64,000 bases of DNA from Isoetes taiwanensis (GCA_021234155.1 JAJEKV010000001.1:25037189-25101188), one strand, 5' to 3'; counted from the stretch's first letter, positions 1 to 12,288 are shown. Numbers and translations: made by a program. Notes: generated by a model not told the origin, from the sequence alone.

Positions 1-376
1 AGATTCTGCCACAGATGACAGATAGACCATGAACATCGTGAGAAGCCCACGAATGCGAGTTATGAGTGACATATACCTGTGGAGCACTTAAACTGGCAAG
101 CACCTGTCATCTGCAATCTAAGATAGCGAAGAATAAGATGGCATAAAATGAAGCATGGGCATCTCTTGAAGCATGTTGTAGCACATTACAATGAGAAGCA
201 CATCTCGAAGGACCTGCTAGACATCAAGATAACAATTATAAGGGGGAGAAGAAAACCAGTGTATCTATAGAAGACTGGAGCTGCTACATCAGAAGACAAA
301 GCATGGGAATTTTTGAATCAGTATTAGAAAAAAAGATTGTGAATGGGCAGAAGGGCAGGACAAAAGGGCTTTAGGG
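1..376. other. Unassigned sequence at window edge
   Basis: I see no convincing coding region. It lies immediately upstream of a LINE reverse transcriptase fragment and is probably decayed sequence of the same element, but no motif confirms that. Confidence 0.3.
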
Positions 377-721
377 CAGGCCGGTTTCAAGAAAAATCAT
401 TTTATACTGGATCATTTGTTGACTCTGAGAGTTGTGGCTGAAGGGGTAAAAGATAAAAAATGTGCTATATTGCTGCTTTGTGAATTTGCTAAGGCATTTG
501 ATCAAATGCAACGTAGTAAGCTGGGTGTGAGACTTTAACATTTTGGAGTTCCAACAGAATTGAGGAAAGAAGTGTTTAGACTATACCAAAAGGTCTTAAT
601 GGAATCTTCTTTCTCTATGCATGGTCCAGAAAAAATGGTAAGAAATATTTGGGTAAAAGAGGGTTGTCATGTTTCCCCAGCCCTCAGAAACCTTAAAGTT
701 ACTCTTCATTTTGACTTGTTT
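377..721 (+). pseudogene. LINE reverse transcriptase fragment
   Basis: One frame reads from QAGFKKNHFILDHLLTLRV through a motif-A-like segment, FAKAFD. An in-frame TAA at about 535 is followed by FGVPTELRKEVFRLYQKVL and by GCHVSPALRNL, which matches the usual RT segment GCPLSPTLF. Order and spacing match the N-terminal half of a non-LTR reverse transcriptase. Stops and divergence show it is dead. It is far more AT-rich than the LINE copies at 10,488-15,845, so it is probably an older or different lineage. The YADD segment is not recognisable downstream. Confidence 0.75.
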
Positions 722-2360
722 TATAGCGTGGAATTGTTAAGCACAGAATTGTTAGACATGTAAAAGCCATGAAAATATTATGGTTCCTATATGCCTAAAA
801 TAAAGGTTTACTAGTTCTTTATTGCTCCCAATGGGTCTGTTCGGCGTAAACTCCTTTGACCGTTTGTTTTTTGGAATCTAGATTATATTTTGGTTATATG
901 ATAACTTTAGTGATGTACATCAAGAAAGAATGGTACCATCTAGGACTTAATGGTTCTTGTATGGCCATATAAGATAGCAAAGGGATTGACCGATGCTGAT
1001 GTTTGTGCTAGTGTAGACTAGTTCAAGCCGATTTTTTTCATGACACTTCTGTGCATTGGTCTTACCAGTGCTGCCAAACTTTCTTAATAGGGCTTTTGGC
1101 ATGTGCTTTTTTATAATTCGAGTTATTGCTGCGCTACTTAAATGCAAGTTTCACTTTATGATCATCTCATAGTGGCGCACGTGAATGCATGCCGAATTGG
1201 ATAATCAATGGAGCTAGAGTTCAATATGATCTCAATATTTTAAGATCTCATGACTGGATATGTCAATGCAGGCTAAACATTGCTAGCTCTTGCTAAGCAA
1301 TACTTACAGTATGGGGCGGCTGCAAATTGAAAGGGACTAATGTCATAATTTGCCATTTGGTCTGACACACATACAACAGTTATACATGGACAATTGTCCA
1401 ACATTGCCACTCGGCTTGATATATTAAAATACAGATGAGCCTAAAACAATGAATTTTCGGACTCAAAGTTGGACTCATTTCGCAAGTTTGATTCCAGGGA
1501 GCTTCCTTTGCAAGAGGTATCGACAAATACTTCTTATTTGAGGTAACTACTTTGATCTTAAGTTAATTTCTACTTGGCAGCTAGGCTCTTATAGGGTGTG
1601 GCATGGCTCCTGCTCTGAGTAGGGGCCTGCCACCCCTATGTCTGTATATATGTCGGACGAGTTATACCCCACTCTACGGTTGGAAGTAGGGTTTTTTTTT
1701 TTTTTTTTTTTTTTTTTATGCTACTTGCTGTGTAAAGCTTGGAATTTTTTCTTTCTGGTTAGGGACCAACAAATGGAGGTATTCCCTTTTATGTTTATAT
1801 AATATGACCTTTGAAAGGTTGAAGTTAGGTCCATGGTAATTGGAGAATTGTACGGCTACATCAATTCACCATGATTAATGATTGTGACCTTAATTTATAA
1901 TAAAACTATACATAGCCTTTCAATAGTTAAAGATAACCCCTTCTCCTTTGCCAATTTTTCGAGCTTCTCTTTGTCTTTATGAATGGAGGCAGCTGCTAGC
2001 TATTATACTTTGGCAGAGATTTTCTGATAAATATGGACTGTACCCCTCTTAAGAATTAAATATTGGACCTAGATATAGGGATATTTTTGTCTAGGGCAGT
2101 TGGAACATGTAGTTGGGCCACATTTATGTGTCCATACCAAATCTAATTTCCCCGATTCTTTCTGACACTTGTTTTCTTATGGTTAAATTTTGAGGCATTT
2201 TCTCCTTAAGTCTTTATTTCGCGTGCTCCTCTCTATTTTTATGAAAGGAGGCAGCCAAGATCCATTCGACCTAAGCAAGGATCGTCTCGGGCTGACCACG
2301 ACCCTCTGGCACATACCTCTCTTTAAAGATTGTGCTTTGACTAATTTTCCCGGGCTTGTA
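722..2360. other. AT-rich stretch without recognisable gene
   Basis: No supported coding region or RNA gene. It contains an uninterrupted run of 26 T at 1,692-1,717, which could be the reversed poly(A) tail of a retroinsertion, though I see no clear element next to it. Confidence 0.4.
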
Positions 2361-2362
2361 CT

Positions 2363-2666
2363 CCATGGATTCCTCAGACCTAAACTTTGAAGATGATTCT
2401 TCCTTCTCTAAAGAAGCACAGCAGGGCTGGAATGAGGCACTAGTTGACAGAGAAATTGCATCCTTCTATAAGGTATTTTTCTTAAGAAGAGCTATTGCAC
2501 TATGGATAACTATAACTATAACAAAGGGGGCATGCAGAGCTATGGTGGCCAGCCACAAAATAGGAGGTATCAGTGTCCTCATAAGCAGTCTCATGGAGAA
2601 GCCTCCCAATTTGTTCCTGAAACCCAAAGTATGGACGAACATAGTTCCGACAATGATGATAACTAA
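2363..2666 (+). pseudogene. Exon-like fragment, unknown protein C-terminus
   Basis: A serine- and acid-rich segment (SSMDSSDLNFEDDSSFSKEA, then QQGWNEALVDREIASFYK) is followed, after a frame change near 2,470, by DNYNYNKGGMQSYGGQPQNR and an acidic end, SMDEHSSDNDDN, then a stop at about 2,666. The biased composition and the natural-looking acidic terminus suggest the last exon of a host gene. No catalytic motif is visible and I do not recognise the family. The frame change could be decay or a missed short intron. Confidence 0.35.
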
Positions 2667-4214
2667 GTATGCAGTTAGTTTTCCTTTCAAATAGTGTAAA
2701 TTTACATTCTTTAGACTAGAAAATCTGCTCATACACTTGAGCATTTGGATACTAAGGAGAAGCTGGCGAATTCGTTTGCCTACTTTAGAAGGATAATTCC
2801 ATTTGGTACAGTTTAGATTATCATGTGCCCTTTGTAATTTTACAGGTTAAGGAATTATGGCTTATGATAACCTTCTAATAATCACTCATGAATTACAGAC
2901 ATGGTGGCTACTTAGCAAATATCTGTTTAAACTGATTTTCCCCAGCAGTTTCCTTCATAGGTCCCCTTGTATCCTATTACAATAAGTTCTGAGCAGTTTG
3001 CTAACTTATTTCTAACAGAGGCTGCTAGGTTGTAAGCTAGACATGGCATAATTATTTGCATGTAGCATTCTTATGTCTGTAACAACCTCTTGGACAGTAT
3101 ATATGAAGTTCCATGATAGAACAAAATTTCTTTTATGATTGCTATGCATGGTTTAGCATTTTTATGTTCCATCTAGTAAGCCAGTATATATTATTACTAA
3201 AATATGGGCCCGTCAGTTATAACAGGGTAGTTAATCTTATGGTTTTATTAGACCTATATTCAAGACTTAATTCTGAACCGTGAGCTTATTTGCATTATGT
3301 TCATGGTCATTGATGCAAATATGGGAGGTTAATTCTTTCTCTCTCTCTTATATTTTAACTAAGTTTATTTCTCGCAATGCTCTTTTAATCTTTTGGGCAA
3401 AAGATCTACATTAGGTGATCAGTTGACAACTGAGAAGCCTAAGGTACCTTTTGGTCCTTGCATTTTTATCCAGTTTATGACTAATTATGTATTGGTTGGT
3501 TGCAGGTATGGGCTTCTCTTCTATGTACTCCTTTTGTCCAATAGATCTTAGGTGAGCTGCGGATTTGGCATCAGAAGATGACTATTTTACAGGGGATTGT
3601 TGTGACGTTCCCTTGAAATATACGCTATAAATATGTATATTTCTGGGCCACGTCACTGTACAAGTCTACTTTAGTAGCCTCGTACACCATAGTAGGTGGA
3701 AAATGGAGCATGGCTAAGTTATTCATATAACTTAGCCAACCTTAGGCATAGGGCCATTTCATGTGGCGCACCCTATTGGGCACCCACGACATGGAAGCAC
3801 CCCATTGGAACCATGTGGCAGTGACATGGAACCCTAACCTATGGCCAAACCCTAACTCTAGGCCATTTTTCTGGCTCCAACAGTCTTGGAACCTTGTTCA
3901 CGCTCGAAACTCCGTTTCGAGAACCGTCTGCTGTGGCACAGCATAGCATAGCAGCCCCCAGAGCGTGCATGCATCAGTAGAAGTGGGAGCTACTTCGAAC
4001 CCCTTGACGGTCGTGGAGACCCCGGGGCAGGAGGGAGTTCCTCAGGAGCAGGTGTTTGGGTTAGAGTCCTTTGTAGATCATTTGGAAGTTAGGATTCCAG
4101 ATGAGTTAGCATTTTGTATCTCTAGTAGAGCCATTCTAGAACCCTCAGTCTAGATCTTGAACCCTAACCAATGAACCCTGACTGTAACTTAGATGTATGT
4201 GATTAGGTTTAGAT
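2667..4214. other. Intergenic, with possible decayed exon pieces
   Basis: Between about 3,370 and 3,600 several short open segments are bounded by GT and AG dinucleotides after pyrimidine-rich tracts, so this may continue the broken gene upstream. From about 3,650 the sequence becomes GC-richer toward the LINE 3' end at 4,215-4,346; a short open stretch at 3,965-4,153 may be the end of that LINE's ORF. Confidence 0.3.
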
Positions 4215-4346
4215 GTTATTCTCATTATTTGGGCGGGGGTTTTTTAATCCTGTCAGTAATACGCTTGCTGCTCTGTTTTTTGTTCGGGTCCCATAGGCCA
4301 ATTGGTCTCCGTGGACGCTAAAAATCTATTCTATTCTATTCTATTA
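4215..4346 (+). mobile_element. LINE 3' end with (TATTC)n tail, copy A
   Basis: A GGGCGGGGGTTTTTTAATCC block is followed by GGGTCCCATAGGCC, TTGGTCTCCGTGGACG and TAAAA, then a short TATTC repeat. The same order recurs at 11,706-11,922, 15,735-15,845 and 60,200-60,331, and reversed at 60,826-60,900. This identifies a 5'-truncated LINE copy. The 3' end touches the foldback element at 4,373. Confidence 0.75.
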
Positions 4347-4372
4347 TTTATCATGTTATGTTAAAAAAAAAA

Positions 4373-4838
4373 TTTAACCTATAACAAAAACCATTACATT
4401 AAATTAAATTAAACCATTACATTACCTTTTAATTCAATCCCCCTTCAAACCCCCTTTGGTTTGGGTGCATATTCACACGGGGGGTTACTCCCGGCAACGA
4501 GAGCTGTTGGATAGGCATATTCACCCCTTATTCCTTAATCTACACCGTACACAAAGTTCCTCGTTTATGGGGTATGGAAGTATGGAATTTGCTATACTGT
4601 ATAACAAGATTTGCAAAATACTATAAGATTTGAGGTAATATACTATATGGTGTTGATTTTGTACGTGCAAAACATAATTATAGGGGCTCTCATGCCCCCT
4701 CGTCACCCCGTGTGAATATGCACCCAAACCAAAGGGGGTTTGAAGGGGGATTTAATTAAAAGGTAATGTAATGGTTTAATGTAATGTTTTAATTTAATTT
4801 AATGTAATGGTTTTTGTTATAGGTTAAAAAAAAATTTT
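4373..4838. mobile_element. MITE-like foldback element, copy 1
   Basis: The core at 4,437-4,751 begins ATCCCCCTTCAAACCCCC and ends with its inverse; the inverted termini continue through TTTGGTTTGGGTGCATATTC. The 315-bp core is nearly identical to 38,221-38,534. Outside the core, 4,373-4,436 and 4,752-4,828 are also inverted copies of each other (AT-rich, CCATTACATTA-type), extending the palindrome. A GC hairpin tail, TTTTGCCCCTTCGGGGGCTA, follows on the right only. There is no coding capacity. The class is uncertain: MITE or foldback. Confidence 0.75.
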
Positions 4839-4859
4839 GCCCCTTCGGGGGCTAAGAAC

Positions 4860-6890
4860 AAACAAACTTGGACGAGTTAGATATTGTAGCAGCAATTAAT
4901 ATGCTTCAATGTAACATTTGATATTACAAAAGCCACAGATGCATTAACATCACATTTCTTCATAACCTTAATGGCCATCTCTTCCTGTAAGATCATAAGC
5001 TTCTGCTGAACTACAAACAATCAGGTCATTCATCTCACTTGAAGCACTAAGTTCATTGCTAGATGAAACATGCAAAGCCTCATGATAAAAAATAATGGTA
5101 GTAGAGGAGACAATATTTGGATTTGGCATTGCTTGAAATTTTTAAGGGTTTTATTTACCCGCTCACAACCCGATGTCGAGAGAATTTCATATAACAAAAG
5201 TCCCGAAAGCAAAACATGATATCATATAAGGGGCAAAAGTAAATTGAAATTAGTCATTTGAAAATGAAAAGCAAGATTCATATGTATGCGGCTTTGTCAT
5301 TACTGTTTATGCAATCAGGAGATGGAAAGACAAGAAATGTTATGTGATCATTAGAATGTAAACTACAGATGAACACAATAGAGGAACAATATATAAGGAA
5401 AATAAAAATATTCGTACCACTGATATTATGATGATGTTGATATTACGATGATCTTGGTGACAATCTCCCATAGATGCAACTTTCATCCATTCTTATTCTT
5501 ATAAAACACTTAATCCTAGATATGCTGAACAATCCCCGATAAGGAACCAAATGCCTTTGCATAGTTTAAAGAAATACTGGAAGATTCGATATCATAGCCC
5601 ACAAAACGAGTATGGATTTGATTGTTTGAATCTTGTAGTATGGTATCATGCTTACATTCTGTATTGGAAAATAGGGAATGATCATCCATTCCACATGTGA
5701 ATCCATACATCTGCAGGTTCATAGCAAGGCTTACAGAGATGAAAAGAAAAACATGAGTAACAAACATGCAAAAGGAGCTAGCTGCCGGATGAAATGTGAC
5801 CAGCTTACAATCAATCCTTATATTTGTATTTGACACCTTTCATTGAAGTCGACTTTACACTCCGGTTCGTTTCACGATGGGCAATATCCATCTACGTCCA
5901 ATGCAAGGCCGTGCATGATCGGATAAATTACGTCGGAGGACTGAATTATATGCATAATCTCCCATCTTTACTCACCCTTCAAATCATCTGCATGCTTTTC
6001 ATCAACTGACTCCATTTCCCCATTTGATTCATCCTCGTACTCAATATGATTGGGATTTGACACAAGTGGGGGATACTTCTGAACCATCTAAGCATGCTGC
6101 ATATGCTTTTAAAAGCTGCCTGTAACCAGATATAAGCTCATAAGCTTGTTTGATGGCAACGTAATTTACCAAGGATCACTGACATCTTCTGCATAGCTTG
6201 GGCACATAAGCATGTGGAAAGAGAAGATTCACCTATTAATGTCGATGAAGGAATGGCCCCACTTAAATTTGTTTAAGAGTCTTTTTGCAATCTTGTCCTC
6301 GCCACTAAAGTGCAAGAGAAATAAATGCTAATTCTACCATAACTAATTTCTGGATGGGATGAGTCATTTGTGCATACCAGATGATAAGGGCGCCAGCAAA
6401 AGCCTCTACACAAGAGAGCTTGCAAGGTTTTCCATAATTTGTAGGATTTGCGGCCAGTAGCAACAAAAACATTTGCAGGCTAAGCAAAGCTTTATTATGC
6501 ATGGCCGAGACTGTAAGGTATAGCTGCAAGGCAAATCATTGGAGGTGCAGAATCAAATCCACTCTGTTTGCCTTCTTATTCTGTTTTTAACAATTTTTGT
6601 TCTCTACTCTGTTTGAAATAAAAGGCGGTTGTCTTAACCCACCGCTGTCCACGTAATTTAAACACCATATCTGCAATTCTTTACTTTGATTCCGCCAGAT
6701 CTTCCTTCTGATCTTGATCTGGTCGAAATAATGGAGTCCATTGTTGGATTTGAGCTTGCCATTGAAGGAAAGGATGAGCAGCAATTTTCTGGAGAAGCCA
6801 TAATTTGCTGTAGGCCCTACATGGTCGTCTGTGCACCTGTGCTCACAAAAAAAAAAAAAAACAGGGGAAGCAACCCTCTGCAGCTATGGC
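4860..6890 (-). pseudogene. Possible multi-exon gene remnant, unknown
   Basis: Several minus-strand segments look coding. One, at about 5,110-4,965, ends in SSNELSASSEMNDLIVCSSA and a stop; another lies at 5,836-5,520. A third, at about 6,529-6,370, includes [17 protein letters not shown] and ends just before a donor-like GTATGC. The pieces are colinear and separated by AT-rich stretches, as expected of exons in a plant gene. No domain was recognised, and stops between the pieces leave open whether this is a live gene, a pseudogene or chance. The (A)13 run near 6,850 and an upstream open stretch at 6,784-6,587 add nothing decisive. Confidence 0.3.
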
Positions 6891-7082
6891 CGTGAATATC
6901 TACTTCTGGACGCGGCCGCTTCTTCGCTGCAACAGAAAACCCTAACCTCATGGTCCTCGATCTCCTTGCATGTAAAAAAACAATAGTTTCTTAGGAATAT
7001 AGAAGTAGAGAACCCTAAAATATCAAAATATTGCATGTTCAAGGGGTTAACCATTGAAAAATATGATGAAAATTTATTAGAG

Positions 7083-7205
7083 CATATGCGCACTCTAGAT
7101 ATACGCATTAGTATGTCCCATGAAATACGACAAACAATCATATGAAAACCATAGGGAAAAAGGTACAAAAATACAAGGGAAACCCCCTGTTATTATGCTA
7201 GATAT
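7083..7205. repeat. Dispersed repeat D, copy 1
   Basis: About 120 bp resembling 40,536-40,655 in the same orientation. Shared blocks include GCACTCTAGATATAC, AATCATATGAAAACCAT and CCCTGTTAT-ATGCTA. The homology ends next to the presumed start of the outer LTR at about 7,209. Confidence 0.6.
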
Positions 7206-7208
7206 TGA

Positions 7209-8142
7209 TGTTGGTTGATCATGTTTGCTCCTCTTGTATTGGAAAGGGGGGTAGAGACCTAGTAGCCACTATTTAGATGACGCTCCTAGTTTCGATCCCT
7301 TAGTTCCTATTAGATGCGGCCTGTGCATAGGAACCCACCCAGCTACGGGGGCTATGGTGTGACTTAGCACCATACAATGGGACTAGTGGTAAAGTGGAGG
7401 GAGGTCCATGCTGAGCGCGGCTACTAGGGACCCATAGCAGCTAGGCCTATAGTGATCACTTTGAGTGGGTCGGGTATGGGTCCGACACCTTCTGGGGGCA
7501 ATGATGTTATCCTGCCTCTCAAGAGTTGCAATTGTCGGCCTGACTCTTGTTTTGGGGGGTTCAGTCAGGTACGAATCATGTGTCATCATGATTCTCTAGC
7601 CGCCCATGGAGCCACTAGACCTCGGAAGGAGAGATGCAACCCTTCCTGCCTCATTAGACCCACGAGATGCAACCCGGAGTAGTCTCGATGGGTGATGCCA
7701 TGAGATTGCGTATCTGATAGGCTATGGTCATGCCAGAGCCCGATCTAGCCCGTCTACATAGTATGCACAGGAGGGGCGGATGGAGTGGTCAACCCTAGCC
7801 ATTGTCTATAGCCAGCCCCGCCATTGTTATATCTCGGTCTGCTATATCTTGAGGCCTAGCTTCAGTCTACCTCCCTTATGAGTCTGAGCCTGGGTAGGAG
7901 CTATTCTGTTTTATGATGTATTATTGTCTATGATGGATCTATGGATGGATAGATGGTACTACCCTTCGAGGTAGCTAATTGTATTGTTATTACTAGTGCT
8001 GATATTTATATTTATGCTTCCGCTGTTGTAGGAGATCATAGGGGAAGGGAGCGCAAAACAACTTCGTGTCCCCTTCCTGCACCATGGCCATCCCAGGTGC
8101 GAGATAGACAGGGGCCCATGCGGCAGGTGTACTGGATGGGGA
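7209..8142 (+). mobile_element. LTR of an outer retroelement, 5' part
   Basis: This GC-richer block has no ORF. Joined to 18,647-18,697 (removing the Copia and one copy of its target duplication) it would form an LTR of about 980 bp, ending in CA and followed by a primer-binding site at 18,698. A diverged homologue lies inverted at 57,065-57,710, sharing ACCCGGAGTAGTCTC, GGTCATGCCA and the spacing between blocks. The 5' boundary (a TGTTGG at 7,209) is inferred. A Gypsy-like or unclassified LTR element is likely. Confidence 0.55.
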
Positions 8143-8774
8143 TGTTAGTATTTGAGCAAACTATATTCTTAATTTAAATGTCTAGCAATATTAATCATCA
8201 ACAACTTGTCTTGGCTAGCAATAAGGGAGCCAAAATATGGTCACTAATCCCTTATGCCACAGCAAGCATATTTTCAACAATCTTTAACACTTTCTCAACA
8301 TTATGATATGCTAGACCAAATTGTCGCTGCTACTTCAAGATGTGCATCCTCAGTCATAATTCATCATATTTATAACTGTTCTTGGTAGATCCGGTGGTTC
8401 AGGGGTGAATCAGCTTTCCAAATCAGACCTCTTCAATTATCTACAAATATATCCCACAGGCGTATTAAAAATTACCTCTGCACCATTGAAACCTAAGCAG
8501 GTTTCCACGCGTATCTTTTTCACGTGCATTTTATAGGCGAAAAGGTATATGGGCGCCGAGTGCGGAATACAACCTTAAAATTTGATTCTGAGCGCCTCAA
8601 ACGCAGGCAGCGCCCCTTTTTACTTTTGCTGCTCTTAACTTGCATTTCACTGCCACTGCTTCTCATGAATGCTTGTATGACTTATAACCTACTGCCACTG
8701 CTTCTCATAGGCTAGAGCTTGCAGAATTATTAGATGAGTTTCCATCAAACAATTATTACATGATAACCACTTCA
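8143..8774 (-). repeat. Copia 3' LTR
   Basis: Direct copy of 18,009-18,641, starting TGTTAGTATTTGAGC and ending TAACCACTTCA. A TATAAAAT-type box is present here as in the other LTR. Scattered substitutions relative to the 5' LTR include a small cluster in the region corresponding to the TATA box. Confidence 0.96.
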
Positions 8775-8783
8775 TTCCCCCTT
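8775..8783 (-). promoter_or_regulatory. Copia polypurine tract
   Basis: On the minus strand AAGGGGGAA directly precedes the TG of the 3' LTR, the normal position for the plus-strand primer of an LTR retrotransposon. Confidence 0.8.
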
Positions 8784-8800
8784 CATGTAATAATGGGATT

Positions 8801-9901
8801 TCAATTGCATTGTATTAAAGTTCTCAGCTGTAGAAACCTGTTCACTGTAAGTGCTTTAGTCAGGATATCAGCTAGCTGATCATTTGTCCCAATATGTATC
8901 ATTTGCAACAAGTTTTTCTTTACCATGTCTCTCAAAAAATGAACCTCCATTTCGATGTGCTTTGTTCTTTCATGAAGAACAGGATTTTTTGACATGGCTA
9001 TGCAGCTTGTATTATCACAGTAAATAACTGTAGGATTTTCTTGTTGAGTTTCCAATTCTGCTAATAGCCTTCTTTCCCAAATTAATTCTTTGGCCACCAA
9101 ACAAGCTGCACTGTATTCAGCTTCTGCACTTGACAAAGCTATGCTAGATTGATTTTTGCACTTCCAGGCTACAGGAGCTCCACCCAGAATTACTAAGTAT
9201 CCTGAGGTAGATTTCCTTTGATCTAAATCTCCCCCCCAATCTGAATCACAATAAGCTTTTAATTCCAATTTAGTTGGATTATACATAACACCTTTCAAAG
9301 AGCCTTTCAAATATCTCAGTATTCTTTTTGCTGCAATCCAATGGGTTATCCCTGGATTATTGTTGTACCTGCTCAACAAATTTACAGCAAATGATATATC
9401 TGGCCTTGTACAATTAGCCACATATGCAAGACAACCAATTAAAGACGTATATGGTGTTTTTTCCATTTGCTTTACCTCTTGAGCTGATTTTGGACACATA
9501 TCTTCTGAAATTCTGTGTCCAGGTACTAGTGGAGTATCTGCTACATTGCTATTCTCCATTTTGAAGGTTTTCAACATATTAGCAATATGTGTTTCCTGAG
9601 ATAGAAGCAAAGTCTTATTTGTTTTGTCCCTGTAAAGTTCAATCCCAAGAAATCTTTTTAATTCTCCCAAATCAGTCATTTGAAAGCGTTTGCTCAAAAT
9701 ATTCTTACAGTGTAATACACCATTCATTTCCACTTCTGAATCTGTAGAGATTACCATCACATATAAACTTCTCAAACCCTTGCTCAAGCAGATATCCATC
9801 CATGCATTTGTACCATTTCCTAGGAGCTTGTTTTAAACCATACACAACTCGATTTAGCCTCCAAACTTTATCTGTATTTTCATCAAATCCTGGAGCTGGT
9901 T
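8801..9901 (-). pseudogene. Copia reverse transcriptase C-part and RNase H
   Basis: The minus strand reads WRLNRVVYGLKQAPRKWYK, then FQMTDLGELKRFLGIEL, then RNase H with YCDSDWGGD, SSAEAEYSAA and YCDNTSCIAMSKNP, and ends near the 3' LTR with LADILTKAL. RNase H acidic residues are present. Between the segment ending in ICDGNLY and NILSKRFQMTDLG about 20 residues are missing and the frame changes near 9,700-9,800. The lost part contains the YVDD catalytic motif. The product would be an inactive polymerase. Confidence 0.92.
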
Positions 9902-10487
9902 TTAAATAAATTTCTGCTTCTTAGCATTCAAAAATGTTGTGCTCACATCCATGTGATGAATTTCTAAGTCTTCAGAGTTTGCAATTGATAACAGAATTCT
10001 AAGACTATTAATTTTTACCAATGGAGAAAATCTTTCATCAAAATCTTGACCTTGTTTTTGAGTAAACCCTTGAGCAACAAGCCTAGCCTTGTATTTTCTG
10101 GATTTTCCATCAGCTCCAGGCTTAATTTTGTATATCCATTTGCTTCCTATAATGTTCTTATTTTCAGGTCTATCCACTAGAGTATAGGTATTAGTTCTAT
10201 GAAATGAGTTCATTTCATCTTCCATAGCTTTTTCCCAATCACCTTTATGCTTGCCACTTATGGCCTCAATGTAGGTTCTTGGAGCCTCTTCACTTTCTAG
10301 AATTAGAATATCAAACACTGTATTTATTTCCCCCTCAATTGGCAATAATCTTTTACTTCTGCCATGAGCATCTCTTCCAAATAATGTAGTATCTTTATTT
10401 TCATCCTTCAATATCTGAGCTTCTGTTCTTTTTTTCCTTCTGGGTTTTTCTAATATTTGTTCATGAGCATGCTGAACTTCTTGCCGG
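9902..10487 (-). pseudogene. Copia reverse transcriptase N-terminal part
   Basis: Contains SKWIYKIKPGADG, ARLVAQGFTQKQGQDF and a motif-A-like HHMDVSTTFLNA, where the usual form is DVKTAFLNG. It is in phase with the preceding linker EKPRRKKRT up to 10,487, where a LINE (10,488-11,922) interrupts the frame. A frame break separates it from the C-terminal part. Confidence 0.92.
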
Positions 10488-11922
10488 GGTGCAATTATCT
10501 GATGCGACCTCTGTGGGCCAGTTACTATATGCGGATGATGTAGCTTTGCTAGCCCACACAGCCAGCAGTATGCAGCAGCATTTGGATGCCCTCAGTGGGT
10601 TCTGTGGGGCAACGGGAATGACAGTGAACTTGCACAAAACTAAGCTTCTCGCGATCCTGTCCCTCGCAACACCCTATCCGGAGTTATATTACGGGGGCGG
10701 AAGTGGAGATGGTGCGAGCTTCAAGTATCACGGGAATTGATTTCACTACTAACATCTTTGTGGGATGAGTGTGTGGAGAGGAGAGCCAGTCTGGTGGAAG
10801 GCTTTATATCACGATGCAAAACGCGTGTTGCCCGGATAGATCTCTGTGTGGATCGGGCGAGGAGAGCACACATTTAGAGCTTTGGTCGGTGCGTCTTTGC
10901 TATATGGGGTGGAGGTTTGGGGCCCGGCCGGTTAGCAAAAATACATGGGATAGGTTGGAAAGGGTGCAAAAGCTTTCTTGACATATAGCTTGGGAGTGAA
11001 GGACACCGCACCCGTATCGCAGATTTTGTTGTATGAGGCGGGGGTTACGGCCTTTACAACGATACGCTATCTTGCGGGCATCTTACTTGCTTCCATAAGG
11101 TGGATGGGATGGATGAGCATCGCTTGCCCCCACAGTGTGTTGTTAACGGAGGGCCCCACCGGTGAAGAGGGTATGGCACGAGCAATTGTAAGGGATGGTT
11201 TAGGAGGTGGTCTATGGATTACCAACGGATGGTGGTGGCACGGCGCATTCGATCTTGTGAGAATGGGCAATTGGATCACGGGCTATCTTTGCCACCACGT
11301 GGGATGCCTCTACTCTTGCAAAGCCCAAGGCGAGCACTATCACGCTCCAGTTAATCCCGGCCTTGAGCATGGACCCCATCGGGTGCCAAAAAGCTCACAT
11401 CTCGGTGAAGAAACGGAGAGCTATTGCTGCCATAAGGGCGGGTTCCCATTACCTCGGAATTGAAACAGTCATTTGGGGGGTTGAATGGCGGGCACGGGAT
11501 CCCGGGGAGGAAAGGATATGTCGGTGTTGTGAGATGCACGCGATAGAGGATGAGCACCATGCCCTCCAACGATGCCCGGCATATGCCCATGTCCGGCGCA
11601 TTACACACCGATCTTAGATGCTCGACACACCGCTACATCAGTTACTTGCATCACCTATGGTAGCGCGGCTGGGAGCTTACATCCTGCAGATTTCGGCCGT
11701 CAGACTTGCTCTTCTGGGGCATGGTATTTGAGAGCCTACTGCTAGGGTTTTTCCTCCCAAGTGGGGGTTTTTTCATCCCGGTAGTAGGGTTCTACTGTAC
11801 AGTTACATTGTTTGTTTTTGGTGTTGGGGTTTTTGGCTTTTTTGCCTGTTCTCTGCATGTACCGTCTCATAGGCCTTTGGCCTCCGTGGACGTTAAAATA
11901 AACTTCCTTCCTTCCTTCCTTC
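10488..11922 (+). mobile_element. LINE copy B, 5'-truncated, inside the Copia
   Basis: The sequence starts inside the RT domain with GQLLYADDVALLAHTASSMQ (YADD motif C). It continues into the thumb region and a C-terminal zinc-knuckle-like segment, RICRCCEMHAIEDEHHALQR then CPAYAHVR at 11,510-11,590. The 3' untranslated region follows, with AGGCCTTTGGCCTCCGTGGA and a (TTCC)n tail ending about 11,922. Frameshifts make it dead. It is in the opposite orientation to the Copia and much more GC-rich. No clear target duplication was found. Confidence 0.92.
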
Positions 11923-12288
11923 TAAAGGTTCTTCTGAAGGTCTTTCTTGAGCTGGTTCAGTTACATTTGCAGATTCCTATTGAGGTGTATAACTAAGATC
12001 TGCCTCACTTTCATTATCACTAAAGTCTGCAACATTAGTGTGATTTTTTTTACTGGATTTTTCTGCATGTTTCAGTGGTTCTTCATATAAACTACCAGCC
12101 CTTGCTTGATCGTATAGCCTCCATGTCATTTGAAGTGTTTACTTTTGGAATGGTTCTATAGAACTGGTTTTCAGAGAATACCACATCTCTACTAATAATA
12201 ACTTTTCTCTGAGCTGAATTATACAACCTATATCCTTTAGAATTTGCATCATAACCTACCAGATAGCAGATATAGGATCGATCATCAA
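11923..12288 (-). pseudogene. Copia segment between integrase and RT
   Basis: The minus strand reads DDRSYICYLVGYDANSKGYR, SAQRKVIISRDVVF, then an acidic linker including DNESEADLSYTP. This is the integrase C-terminal 'FLGY' region and the usual linker of Copia pol. It fits between the integrase fragment at 15,846-16,396 and the RT fragment at 9,902-10,487, so both LINE insertions split one former frame. Confidence 0.85.

Noticed and set aside
3820-4170. Repeated AACCCTAA-like words, possible interstitial telomere
   Set aside because: Only isolated words, with no tandem array of the plant telomere unit.
4828-4860. GC hairpin followed by CTAA as a Helitron 3' end
   Set aside because: No matching 5' TC end or Helitron replicase was found, and the hairpin abuts the end instead of lying about ten bases inside. 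The similarity is noted in the MITE finding only.
11067-11608. Minus-strand open frames within the GC-rich LINE copies
   Set aside because: They are antisense shadows of LINE coding sequence. The domains are on the plus strand.
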